64,000 bases of DNA from SB11 sp965222995 (GTDB lineage Bacteria; Bacteroidota; Bacteroidia; UBA8524): assembly GCA_965222995.1 (NCBI GenBank), contig OZ244977.1, forward strand, positions 3,038,001 through 3,102,000, read 5' to 3'. The position numbers were made by a program, and so were the translations under genes. Under the pieces are notes generated by a model. That model was given only the letters and a program-made list of their open reading frames with translations. It was not told where the DNA came from and did no database searches. The first letter of the stretch is position 1. Every line of letters begins with the position of its first letter. Below, piece after piece: positions 16,775 through 27,500 of this stretch.

Positions 16775-19700
16775 TTATTTCACTAAATTATACTTAAAGC
16801 TTGCTTTGCCATTAGTAGTTTCTACTTGTATAAAGTAAATACCTGCTGCCTCACTAGCAATATTCACTGCCAGTTTATTGCTGCTAATAGCTTTGGTATC
16901 TAATACAGCTACTTTCTGTCCTAAGTTATTTAAAACAACTATAGATTTTATGTCGCTTGCATTAACACCTTCAAACTCTAGGTCAAATGCTCCATTACCA
17001 GGGTTAGGATAAAGTTTAACACTATTTGCTAAGAAATTATCTTCTATGCTCAATCTGTTCACATGCAGTGTATCAGAGTCTATACCCACACACCCTTTGT
17101 CAGATGTCACAATTAATCTTACTATATACCTTCCATCAATCGGGTATTTGTAAGTAGCATTTTGTGTTTCAGCAGTACCACCATCACCAAATATCCATTT
17201 GTATGATACACCTTGTGTATTTGTAGCGAAACTAAATGCTCCGTCAAAACTTAGTTGAGAAGCTATTTGTGCTACAGCTACCGGCTTAGGATGAACTTCT
17301 ACATTACGGGTAACGGTATCATTACATCCGTTTGATGATATAGCTATAAGTTGTACCGATTTGCTACCATCTGTTGTAAATGTTGTAGCCTCATCAACAT
17401 TGGTAGATGCAGTTCCATCAATATCCCACTCATAAGTTAGTGGTGAACCGTCTCCAATGTTTGAGTTGTTTGTAAACTTAGTTTCTTCTCCTAAACAAAC
17501 ATCATTTGCAACAAAGTCTGCATTAGGTTTAAGTTCTATAGTTACATTTTTAATTGTTTGGCTTTCACATCCATTAGTGTTACGGGCAATTAAAGTAACC
17601 GGTTTAACACCAGGACCTACATATTGGTGCGTAGGACTCATGTCTGTAGATGTATTTGCATCACCAAACTCCCACTCATAAGTGTTAGTACCACCTGTAG
17701 GCTGGTTGGTTGTATTATTAAATGTTAAAACATCTCCGTTACAAGTTGAACCAGTTACATTAAAGTCTGCTTTTGGAGATTCTCTTAATGTAATGGTTTT
17801 AGTTACAGAATCAATACAACCTAAATCAGTACGCCCGATAAGTACAACATCGTAAGATTGGAATACATTATATGTATGACTTAAGTCTTTACGGTTTTCC
17901 TCAGTACCATCTCCCAACTTCCAAGTATAAGCTACATTTCCAAATGCAGGCGCTGTAGTATTATTGGTAAATGATACATTAGCATTATCGCACTGTAAAG
18001 CAGTGAAGCTAAAGTCAGGAGTACTGCGAGGTGCTTGTGTTCCATATTTTGTAATGTCTGAAGCACAACCATTTACCTCAACAGTTAACTTCACAGGATA
18101 TATACCAGGGAAAGCATATTGATGTGTACTTGTAGCTCCGCTACCCGGTGCACTTCCATCACCATAATTCCAAGTATAAGTAGGTGTACCTGTAGGAAGT
18201 ATTGAGTTACTTGTAAACTGTAAAGGGTCTCCTTCACAAGCATTTATTATCTCAAAACCTGCTGTCGGTATTTCTTTAACTGTAACGGTTTGTGTAACCG
18301 AGTCTCTATATCCCCTATCCGATTCTACTTTTAGTGTAACAGTATATGTTCCTGCAGTTGAATAAGTAAAGAATGGGTCTGCTAAGTCGCTTGTAGCCGG
18401 AGGAACTCCAAAATCCCACTCATACTTAAGTGTACCTGCTTGTAAATATGTAGCATTGGTAAACTCTGTAACATCGCCTTTACATACTGTATTAACGTTG
18501 AAACCTGCTCTTGGTCTTGGGGCTATATAAATACATCTTGTTATTGTGGTATCGCAACCGTTATCTAAACGGCGAACATTAATGTTTACACAAATAACAC
18601 TATCATTAAATGTAGTATCTGTATGCATTCTAAACTCACCGTCAGAGGTTGAAGTAGGATCAACGAAAGAGTACATTGACGACGGAACAACACTTCCGTT
18701 TTGTGTAGTAGCTGAAATTGAAGATACTACCCAAGTACCCGCGTTACCATAGTCAGCATTATTAAATCCTGTTGGAGTAACTAATCTGTATTTAATTGAA
18801 TCAGGACTTGCATTAACATCAGGCGCTACCATTGTACCTCCATTGAAAGTACCTTTCGAACCTGTTTTCCCAACTACTGTAGTACCGGCTGCTACAGGAT
18901 TAATAGTTGCCGTAACAGCAACGCCATTACTAAAGCAACCTACTTCTCTGTAGTGTAATCTTCCATTCCAAGTACGTGGGTTAAACTGACCACCAAACAA
19001 ACCGGGAACACCAATACCTGTTTCAACAAGTATATCTCCATTATTATAGGTGTTTGCACCATTAGTATAGTTAACCCCTGTTGATGGACCTGAAGCTACT
19101 CTAATGTAAATACCATAAAGTTGATTTTTATCTAAGCTAAGGTCAGCAATATCAAACTTCACTCCATTTGCCACATTGGCTGTTCCTGTTGCAGTAAAAG
19201 TTCCATGCAATGTCCAAGCCCCTGCGTTGGTGTTAAAACCAACATAGGTTCCTGTTTTATAATAAACATCTACCATCCATGATCCTGTTCCCGTACCTTG
19301 AGGTGAGAAAGTAAGTGAGTCTAATATTATATCCTTTAAAGGAGTAACATTAAACATATTACCTTGTTGCCCGTTACCCGAAGCAAAAGTGGTAAGTATT
19401 TGCTTAGGTGTGGCATCACCTCTAAGGGCAAATGCATAAAAATCTGTAGTAGAAGAGATTAAAGGAGTATTGAACATCCTATCTCTACCAAGTGGTGCCC
19501 CTGTTGGAGAATTAGTTGGATACCATACTATTGAGTCTGTAGACTTAGTAGTGTTAGCACTAATTAGTACCGAACCTGCACCACAACGAGTCCCGTTGGT
19601 GATAGTCGGGTCATCAGGTGTACCTATAACAGTTAATGAAAAATTGTTAATGGTGTCATTTCCTTTAGTATCATCGCCACTAAGTGCAGTCCATGCTTTT

Positions 19701-20503
19701 ACATCCAGTTGACCACCTGCTGTAGTATTACCTCCTGCAAAAACTGCTTGTACAACACTAGAGGCAGGAATTGAATCAATAGTATCGCGTTGAATACCGC
19801 TTAACAATCCTCCGCTCATTTCTATGGCTACAGGAATGTCTTTCACTGTAAATGCACTATTGTTTCTTACAGATACTTTTACACTATCGGTAGTTGAACC
19901 ACATGGTGCTGCAGGGTCATCAACAGAAACAGGTTGTACGTCAACAGTGTAAAACACTTGAACGTTATCAACCATCCACCACCATGAAAAGTCACCTCTC
20001 CAGCGGAAACGAACCTTCACATCGGGTCTGTTTGCCGCAAAGCTTGAGATATTGATGTTTTCAGTAGAAGTGTTTACTTGTGCTGTTGTGTTATACACTT
20101 GATTCCATGATGATCCATCCCAAACTTCTACAGTAGCCTGTCCACCAAAACCTGATTGAAATTGATGGTCGAATTTTAATGAAATTGCAGGAATACCTGT
20201 TGTGTTGAAAGATGGGCTCTCTAAAGTTACATCTTCTGCACCACCGCCACCAGAATAGTCGTCACTATCAAAAATTGCAGCAGGAGATGATATTGGATTA
20301 TTTATGGCACGCCCGCCAGGATTGTTAAATCTCCATGTGTCGTTAACTGTACCAGTAAGTGTATTGTTAGTCCACCCTGTAGGTGGTGTACTCCCAGTGG
20401 TACCGTTGAAATTCTCATTGAGAAAGAAAACTTGTCCATCCGCACTTGCCCAACCAAAAAGCAGCAAAGCAAGGGATAGTAATTTAGTAAAATGTTTATT
20501 CAT
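16775..20503 (-). CDS. Array gene 6: T9SS-secreted PKD protein with MAM-like head
   Basis: 1242 residues. Signal peptide about 1-23; head about 25-187 starts with ENFNGTTGSTPPTGW and contains FDHQFQSGFGG and WWWMVDNVQVFY, a MAM/choice-of-anchor-J-like jelly roll. Then a CARDB-like domain (about 190-288), an Ig-like CHU-type domain (VWYPTNSPTGAPL), a GNMFN jelly-roll module (about 365-530), a conserved unnamed module (about 540-655), six PKD repeats from about 660 (YEWDFG, YTWNYGDG, YTWKLGDG, YEWEFGD, YEWDIDG, YKWIFGDG) and a T9SS type A sorting domain from about 1160 (KLYPNPGNGAF). Most PKD repeats carry a Cys pair that may form a disulfide. Probable surface adhesin or matrix protein; ligand unknown. 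Confidence 0.9.
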   Translation of the reverse strand: MNKHFTKLLSLALLLFGWASADGQVFFLNENFNGTTGSTPPTGWTNNTLTGTVNDTWRFNNPGGRAINNPISSPAAIFDSDDYSGGGGAEDVTLESPSFNTTGIPAISLKFDHQFQSGFGGQATVEVWDGSSWNQVYNTTAQVNTSTENINISSFAANRPDVKVRFRWRGDFSWWWMVDNVQVFYTVDVQPVSVDDPAAPCGSTTDSVKVSVRNNSAFTVKDIPVAIEMSGGLLSGIQRDTIDSIPASSVVQAVFAGGNTTAGGQLDVKAWTALSGDDTKGNDTINNFSLTVIGTPDDPTITNGTRCGAGSVLISANTTKSTDSIVWYPTNSPTGAPLGRDRMFNTPLISSTTDFYAFALRGDATPKQILTTFASGNGQQGNMFNVTPLKDIILDSLTFSPQGTGTGSWMVDVYYKTGTYVGFNTNAGAWTLHGTFTATGTANVANGVKFDIADLSLDKNQLYGIYIRVASGPSTGVNYTNGANTYNNGDILVETGIGVPGLFGGQFNPRTWNGRLHYREVGCFSNGVAVTATINPVAAGTTVVGKTGSKGTFNGGTMVAPDVNASPDSIKYRLVTPTGFNNADYGNAGTWVVSSISATTQNGSVVPSSMYSFVDPTSTSDGEFRMHTDTTFNDSVICVNINVRRLDNGCDTTITRCIYIAPRPRAGFNVNTVCKGDVTEFTNATYLQAGTLKYEWDFGVPPATSDLADPFFTYSTAGTYTVTLKVESDRGYRDSVTQTVTVKEIPTAGFEIINACEGDPLQFTSNSILPTGTPTYTWNYGDGSAPGSGATSTHQYAFPGIYPVKLTVEVNGCASDITKYGTQAPRSTPDFSFTALQCDNANVSFTNNTTAPAFGNVAYTWKLGDGTEENRKDLSHTYNVFQSYDVVLIGRTDLGCIDSVTKTITLRESPKADFNVTGSTCNGDVLTFNNTTNQPTGGTNTYEWEFGDANTSTDMSPTHQYVGPGVKPVTLIARNTNGCESQTIKNVTIELKPNADFVANDVCLGEETKFTNNSNIGDGSPLTYEWDIDGTASTNVDEATTFTTDGSKSVQLIAISSNGCNDTVTRNVEVHPKPVAVAQIASQLSFDGAFSFATNTQGVSYKWIFGDGGTAETQNATYKYPIDGRYIVRLIVTSDKGCVGIDSDTLHVNRLSIEDNFLANSVKLYPNPGNGAFDLEFEGVNASDIKSIVVLNNLGQKVAVLDTKAISSNKLAVNIASEAAGIYFIQVETTNGKASFKYNLVK

Positions 20504-20537
20504 ATATAATGTAGGTTTGATTTACAAGGTAGTAATA

Positions 20538-20545
20538 CAAAGTTA
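20538..20545 (-). promoter_or_regulatory. TAnnTTTG (-7) element of array gene 6
   Basis: Minus-strand TAACTTTG, 34 bases upstream of the ATG ending at 20503. The same octamer precedes array gene 2, and TAACTTTA (24459-24466) precedes array gene 5. Confidence 0.5.
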
Positions 20546-20656
20546 ACTCAAAAAAAAACTAATATGCTAGTAAAAAAAAGTCTCATTTTTTTAACTATTG
20601 AGCATTTTTCAAGTTTTTGTACCATTTTGATAGTTTATCAATTGAAGATACTAAAT

Positions 20657-20689
20657 AAAAAGGGCTTGCCCAAACAGGCAAGCCCTTTT
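20657..20689 (-). terminator. Intrinsic terminator of array gene 5
   Basis: Perfect stem AAAAGGGCTTGCC / GGCAAGCCCTTTT with loop CAAACA. Its core AGGGCTTGCC is identical to that of the terminator after array gene 4. Confidence 0.9.
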
Positions 20690-20710
20690 ATTAAATAAGT
20701 TACACTCTTA

Positions 20711-23700
20711 TTACTTAGACAATGTAATTCTTTGTGTACTTCTGTTACCTTCAACATCTGTTAAAGTAACAAGGTATACACCTGCTTTTTGATTGCTTAT
20801 GTCAAACGCAAGCTCATTATTGTCTAGTTCAGGAGCAACTGAAGTAATGGTTTTACCCAGTACATCACTAATAGTTATTTTAGCAATATCTGCCCCTTCG
20901 TACTTAATTACAAACTTACCGGCACTAGGGTTAGGATAAATAGACCAGTTATTTGCATCAATATTTCCAACAGAAAGTGGGTTTACAAATACTGATGTTG
21001 ACAAGCTATTCTCACAACCTTCGGCAGAACGTATTACTAAACGAACCGGCCATGTACCCGGGAAGTTATATTTATAAGTTGGGTTTTGTTGGTCAGAGTT
21101 TCCTCCGTCTCCAAAAGTCCAGAAATATTTAAGCCCAGCACCTGTAGTTGTAGTAGAGAATAACATAGTACCGTCTTGTGTTTGGTTTGATGCTATATTT
21201 ATATCTACAGGAGGTATTGCATATACATCAACAGGCTTCACAACCGTGTCTGTGCACCCCGAAGCTGACTCACTTACTAAACTTACGTTATAAGTTTGTG
21301 GGCTAGCATAAGTAGTTGTTGGGTTTGTTACAGATGTTGTTGGGTTACCATCATCTAAATCCCAAGTGTATGTTAAAGTACCTGAGGTTATAGTAGAACC
21401 GTTTGTAAATTTAGTCTCCTCTCCTTCACAAACATTGTTTGCTACAAACTCTGAAACAGGTTTTTCATCAATTGTGATTGTACTCTTAGTTTCCCCATCA
21501 CAACCATTTGTACTAGATGCTTTTAATACTATTTCATAAGTTCCGGGTGAAACATAAGTGTTTGATGGGTTATCATCCGTTGAGGTATTACCATCTCCAA
21601 ATGTCCAATCGTAAGTATTAGTACTTGAGGGAGGAACATTTGTATTATTTGTAAATGTTATTCCGCTATTGGTACATGTTTGCCCTGCTGATGCGAAGGT
21701 TGGCTTTGGAGATTCTTTTAGTGTTATTTGTTTGGTTACACTGTCAACACATCCTAAATCCGTTGTTGCTACTAGTGTTACGTCAAAAACTTGGAACACA
21801 TTGTATGTATGTGATGGTGATATTTGTGCTGCCTGGTTTCCATCACCAAATTTCCAAACATATCCTACACTACCAAATGCCGGTGCTGTTGTTCCGTTTG
21901 TAAATGGTATTGTTAGGTTATCACACTGTGTATTTACAAATCCAAAATCAGGAGTACTGCGTGGAGCTTGTGTACCATACTTAATTATTGAGTTTGAGCA
22001 TCCGGCAACATCTATAGTAAGTTTTACAGGATAAATGTTTGGTGCGGCATATTGATGATTTACTGTAGCTCCGCTACCTGTATTACCATCACCAAAATCC
22101 CAAGCATATACCGGTGTACCTGTAGGTAGTATCGAATTATCTGTAAAGGTTAATGCTGTTCCTTCACAAGCATTGGTAATATTAAAGTTAGGATCAGGTA
22201 TTTCTTTTACAGTAACTGTTTGTGTTATTGTCTCTACATACCCTTTATCTGATGTTACTTTTAATGTAACATTAAAGTTACCTGCTGTTGCATAAGTTAT
22301 TGCAGGGTCTGTAAGGGTTGATTTAACACCATTGGCAAAATCCCATTCATACTCAACAGTACCTGATGATATAGTAGAAGTATTTTTAAATTCTGTGGCC
22401 TCACCTAAACAAACTGTAGTATTTGTAAAGACAGGCACAGGACGTGGAGCAATAAATATAACACGTTTCAATAATGAATCACAATTATTATCTAGTCTTC
22501 TCACATTAGCTTCAATTTCTACAGTACTATCTGTATATGTACTTGTAGGGAAAAAGCATAGTTTAGCATCAACTGAACCGACAGGGGCTGATAAACTATA
22601 TTCTGTTGCAGGTATTACCGTACCATTTAGTGTTTTAACACTTACACTTGTTATATTCCAAGTTCCTGTACTACCAAAGCCTGAATTATTAAAGTTTGTT
22701 GGTGCAGGAATATCATAGCAAATAGAATCAGGACTTGCTATAATATCAGGTTGCCCTGTAGTTCCCGCATCAAAAGTACCTTTAAACAGTGTTCCTTCTT
22801 TCATGTCTGAGCCTACAGGCAGTGGGTTTGCTGTTACAACAACTTTAGTTTTAGTATTTGCCACACAGGTTTGGCGGTAAGTAACCTCACCATCCCAACG
22901 TACGTTATTACCTAACTGGTTTGCAAACGGATCTCTTAGAGCAACTGCTCCACTTAAGTTCAAATCAAAATCACTAACATTTAATGTCGGGTTATTACCC
23001 GCAGTATTCCACACCATTCCATCGTTAGCGTAAATATAAAATCCATAACTGCCGGGCATTAATTCTATAGGGTCTACCGTAACAGTAGTTTTATTTCCTA
23101 AACCTGCTGCAGTAACATCATAATCACCTAATTTAGTCCACGCCCCCATATTGGTTTCAAAACCTCTAAAAGAACCTTGTTTCATGTAGATGGTTACTTT
23201 TGATGCTGTTGTAGTTCTTATATGCACATCAAAGCTTTCTATAGTAATGTGTTTCCTCGGGTTAATATCAAACATATTACCTCCTTCGAAACCACTATTT
23301 GCAGATGTGGTTCCGGTAAAATCAGTTCCTAATACTGTAGGTGAAGACACTTTTGCAGATGCTACAAAAAAGCTGTCTTGAGTTCCTCCCGGAATAACAG
23401 GTGAAGTTGCACTTGTACCAACAGCTACCAATTCGTTTGCTGCGTTATACCAGTAAGCTGAATGACCTGAAGGCACTGTAGCATTAAGTGTTGCACTACC
23501 TGTACCACAAATGGTAACGTTGTTAGCAGTTGCATTACCTGTTGGCGTACCTACATTTTTATAGGTAAACCTTAACGTATCATCCCCTCGAGTAGTATCA
23601 GATGATAAAGCAGTATATAAAACAATATCTAAATCAGCTCCTGCCGAAGTATTTATTGTTGTAAATGTATGCAGCCTTGATGTAAATGGATCTAATGAAT

Positions 23701-24430
23701 CTGTTGCAGAACCAATAGTTGTATTAAAAGTTTGGTTATATGGCGCACCTCCTAGTGTACCGTCAACTATACAAGTAACCGGTATGCCTGCTATTTTATT
23801 AATACCTGCATTTCTAATTGATACTGCAATACTGTCTGTAGTACCTCCACAACTTGTTACAGGAGCTGTAACACCACCGGGAGCAGCGTTATTTCCAACC
23901 GGGTTAGAGAAAATAACCTCCATAGTTTGGTTAGGAGCACCACAAGTTTGCCCGTTTATCCCTCCCCAGTTACCGTTACCAATTATAGGGCGGAATATAT
24001 AACTTGGGTTTGAACATGCACATGATGCATTGGTTGTTACTATAAGTTCAACCGCATCATTAATATTCCCACAACCTCCGGCACATCCAGGAGCCACACG
24101 CCATGTTCTACCATCGCATGTAACTGATAAAAAGGTTCTTGATCTTAATGCTTCAGCTATTCTGCGGGTAAGCTGAGGGTCATCACAAGTAACTCCGGTA
24201 GCATCGTTAGTACCTTTAACCGTTACTTTTAAAAACTTTTTACTACCTGTATCTAAGGCAGCCCTAAAAGTTAGCCAATTATCATATTGTGGGTCTCCCG
24301 CACAATAATTTTGACCATTGGTAAATGTTTCAGAGTATTTTACATCCTGAGCAAGGGCAAATGTAGTTGTTAAGCCAAAGACCAGTAATAGTAAATTTCT
24401 CTTTAAAAATGTGTAGAAATTATTGTTCAT
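20711..24430 (-). CDS. Array gene 5: T9SS-secreted PKD protein with Cys-rich unknown head
   Basis: 1239 residues. Signal peptide about 1-28 (FALAQ). Head about 29-175 is Cys-rich (NYCAGDPQYDNW, TCDDPQL, VTCDGRTWRVAPGC, SCACSNPSYIFRP); I recognise no family. Then CARDB-like (about 180-290), Ig-like, a GNMFD jelly-roll module (from about 385), the unnamed module (about 540-660), six PKD repeats from about 663 and the sorting domain from about 1165 (SIYPNPSAGKF). Closest to array gene 4: both share QTQDGTMLFST and the end NPLSVG...NxWSIYPNPSAGKF. Own terminator downstream. Likely surface-exposed binding protein. Confidence 0.9.
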   Translation of the reverse strand: MNNNFYTFLKRNLLLLVFGLTTTFALAQDVKYSETFTNGQNYCAGDPQYDNWLTFRAALDTGSKKFLKVTVKGTNDATGVTCDDPQLTRRIAEALRSRTFLSVTCDGRTWRVAPGCAGGCGNINDAVELIVTTNASCACSNPSYIFRPIIGNGNWGGINGQTCGAPNQTMEVIFSNPVGNNAAPGGVTAPVTSCGGTTDSIAVSIRNAGINKIAGIPVTCIVDGTLGGAPYNQTFNTTIGSATDSLDPFTSRLHTFTTINTSAGADLDIVLYTALSSDTTRGDDTLRFTYKNVGTPTGNATANNVTICGTGSATLNATVPSGHSAYWYNAANELVAVGTSATSPVIPGGTQDSFFVASAKVSSPTVLGTDFTGTTSANSGFEGGNMFDINPRKHITIESFDVHIRTTTASKVTIYMKQGSFRGFETNMGAWTKLGDYDVTAAGLGNKTTVTVDPIELMPGSYGFYIYANDGMVWNTAGNNPTLNVSDFDLNLSGAVALRDPFANQLGNNVRWDGEVTYRQTCVANTKTKVVVTANPLPVGSDMKEGTLFKGTFDAGTTGQPDIIASPDSICYDIPAPTNFNNSGFGSTGTWNITSVSVKTLNGTVIPATEYSLSAPVGSVDAKLCFFPTSTYTDSTVEIEANVRRLDNNCDSLLKRVIFIAPRPVPVFTNTTVCLGEATEFKNTSTISSGTVEYEWDFANGVKSTLTDPAITYATAGNFNVTLKVTSDKGYVETITQTVTVKEIPDPNFNITNACEGTALTFTDNSILPTGTPVYAWDFGDGNTGSGATVNHQYAAPNIYPVKLTIDVAGCSNSIIKYGTQAPRSTPDFGFVNTQCDNLTIPFTNGTTAPAFGSVGYVWKFGDGNQAAQISPSHTYNVFQVFDVTLVATTDLGCVDSVTKQITLKESPKPTFASAGQTCTNSGITFTNNTNVPPSSTNTYDWTFGDGNTSTDDNPSNTYVSPGTYEIVLKASSTNGCDGETKSTITIDEKPVSEFVANNVCEGEETKFTNGSTITSGTLTYTWDLDDGNPTTSVTNPTTTYASPQTYNVSLVSESASGCTDTVVKPVDVYAIPPVDINIASNQTQDGTMLFSTTTTGAGLKYFWTFGDGGNSDQQNPTYKYNFPGTWPVRLVIRSAEGCENSLSTSVFVNPLSVGNIDANNWSIYPNPSAGKFVIKYEGADIAKITISDVLGKTITSVAPELDNNELAFDISNQKAGVYLVTLTDVEGNRSTQRITLSK

Positions 24431-24530
24431 ATTTTGGTTGAGTTAGGTATATAAAACCATAAAGTTAGATAAAAAATCAGAAACCCCAATACTTTGCATT
24501 TTTTTTTAAATTAAATGCATTTAAACAAAA

Positions 24531-24553
24531 AGGGCTTGCCATTGGCAAGCCCT
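24531..24553 (-). terminator. Intrinsic terminator of array gene 4
   Basis: AGGGCTTGCC (24531-24540), loop ATT, GGCAAGCCCT (24544-24553). The upstream A run (24526-24531) gives a T run on the minus strand. The stem is identical to that of gene 5, which supports duplication that included the terminator. Confidence 0.85.
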
Positions 24554-24576
24554 TAAATATTTGGTTTAGTTTATGG

Positions 24577-27500
24577 TTATTTTGAAACCGTAACTTTTTG
24601 TGTGCTGGTATTACCATTTACATCTGTAAGAGTAACAATGTAAACACCTGCACTTTGATTAGTTAAATCAAAAGCAAATTCGCCATTGTTAAACTCAGGA
24701 GTTAAAGCAGTAATGGTTTTACCTAACATATCACTAACTTTTATAGTAGCTATATCTAGACCATCGTACTTGATAAAGAATTTACCGGCACTAGGGTTAG
24801 GGTAAATAGACCAGCTATTACCGTTTATAGTTCCTACTGATAATGGGTTAATAGAAATCTCAGCCGTAGTTGAATTACTACATCCATCAGCATTTGTAAC
24901 TACTAGTCTAACAGTGTAGCGAGTAGAAAATTTAAACTGATAAGTAGGGTTTTGTTGGTCTGAAGTTCCACCATCACCAAAGAACCATTTATAAGTTACA
25001 CCTGTAGTAGATGTTGAGAATAACATAGTTCCATCTTGAGTTTGGTTTGATGCTATATTAATATCTACGGGAGGTATTGCTCCTACAACTGCAGTTTTAG
25101 TTGAAGTATCAGTACATCCGTTTGTTGATGTAGCTACCAAACTTACGTTATAACTACCTGCACTGGCATACGTTTCTTTAACATCTACCGAAGTCGGAGT
25201 TGAACCGTTTCCTAAATCCCACTGGTAAGACAACGTTGACGAACTTGTAGTAGAGTTATTGGTAAATACCGTTTCTTCACCTTCACAAACTTTATTCACA
25301 GTAAAATCTGAAACAGGTTTTTCTTGAATATTTACAGTTTGGGATTTAGAGCTTTCACAACCATTTGTACTAGTTGCTTTAAGTGATATAGTATATGTTC
25401 CTTCAGAAGGATACATATGTGATGGATTGTCTAATGTTGAACCATTAGCATCACCAAATTCCCACTCGTACGTATTGGTTGAACCAGCTGGTACATTTGT
25501 AGTATTGTTAAAGTCTACACTTTCATTTGTACAGCTTGCTCCACTAATGTTAAAGTCAGCTTTTGGAGATTCTTTAAGGCTTACAGTATTTGTAATACTA
25601 TCAACACAACCCAAATCTGTTCTTACTACAAGTGTAGCATCATACGAGTTAAATACATTATATGTATGAACTGTATTCAAGCCTGCAGCAGATGAACCAT
25701 CTCCAAACTTCCATATACTACTGTAGTTCCCAAAGCTTGGTGGTGTAGTAGTATTGGTAAACTTAACATCTTTGTTATCACATTCACCTAAATCAACTGT
25801 AAACGCTGGTACAGAACGAGGTGCTTGTGTAGCATACTTAGTTATTTTATCACTACAACCGTTAACATCTACTGTTAAGGTTACAGGATAGATACCCGGA
25901 TTGGTATACGTTTTAGCTGTAGTTGCTCCTGTTCCGTTTGGAGAACCGTCTCCAAAGTTCCAAATATAAGTTGGTGTTCCTGAAGGAAGTGTAGAAACAT
26001 CAGCAAATTGTACAGCCGTACCTTCACAAGCATTTGTTATTTCAAAATCAGGCGATGGTACTTCAAATACTGATACCGGTACAGTTATAGAATCTTTATA
26101 GCCGTAGTTAGAGGTAACAATAAGTTTTGCATTATATGTTCCTGCTACAAAATATGAGTGGAATGGGTTAGCTAAGTCAGAACCTGTTCCGTCAGCAAAA
26201 TCCCAATCATAAGAAATAGTTCCTGTACTAATGCTACTTGTATTTTTAAACTCAATAGCTTCACCTTTACAAGCAGAGTTGGTTGTAAACGCAACTTGTG
26301 GTCTTGGAGCCACAAAAATGTAACGTTCTACCAATGAATCACAACCATTGTCAGTTCTTCTCAATACCATTGAAACTTTTACTAAACTATCTGTTAAACC
26401 GGTACCAGGTTTAAACTCTAAAACACCGTTACCCGTTGAAGAAGGATTAGTTAAAGTATAGTCTGTAGTTGGCACAGTTGAACCATTTTCCGTTTGAAGC
26501 GTAAGCATTGGAATAGTCCAAGTAGTACCAAAATCAGAATTATTAAATCCGGTTGGAGGATTTAGGCTATATTGTATTCTATCAGGATTTGCAACAATAT
26601 CAGGTTGGCTTTTAGCACCACCTATAAACTGCCCTTGGAAAGTAGATCCCTTAGCCACATCTGCACCTACAGGTAGTGGTTTAGCCTCAGCAATAGCAGG
26701 CTTGCGAACATCTTTGATACATGCTTCATGGTAGAATATATCTCCATTGAAAGAAAACTGACCCCCAAATGGTGTTGCAAATGAATCTCTAAGTGCTATA
26801 CCATGTGATGTTGAAAGAGCTACATTTTCTACATCTCTAGAACCTGTAATAGTTTCAAAAATCAAGTTCTCATCAGCAAATATGTAAAATGCATAGTTAC
26901 CCGGCTCTAAATGAACGGGTTTGCTAAGTAAAAAGCTTGAAGGGTTGTTATTACCCATTGCTTGTACTTTACCTCTGTCAACAAAAGTCCAATCACCCGG
27001 TGTAGTTACTGAGTTTCCATAAGTACCTGTTTTCATATAGAAAACTACTTCCTGCTCATTAGCCAGGTTCAATTGTACGTGTAAGCTATCAATTGTTATA
27101 GGCTTACGTATTACAACGTTAAACATATTACCACCCATAAAACCTGCTCCTGCAAAATTATTTCCGGCGTAGCCTAAGCTATGAGTTGAGTCTCCTGACT
27201 CTTTAACACCTGAAGCATAATATGTTTTAGAAGTACCTCCCGGTATATCAGGAGTATTGAACATATTTCCTTTACCTACTAAATTACCTCCAGTTGGTGC
27301 ATCATACCAGTATACTGTGTTTCCTGAAACAGCATTACCGGTAAGTGCAATCTCACCTGTACCACATCTGTCATTATTTTGTGGGTTAGGGTCTGAAGTA
27401 GGACTACCTAATATTGTTACTTTATTTCTTACAGTATCATCAGTTTGGTTTGTATCGTTAGTAATACGGCACCAACCAACAATATCAAGGTTTCCACCAT

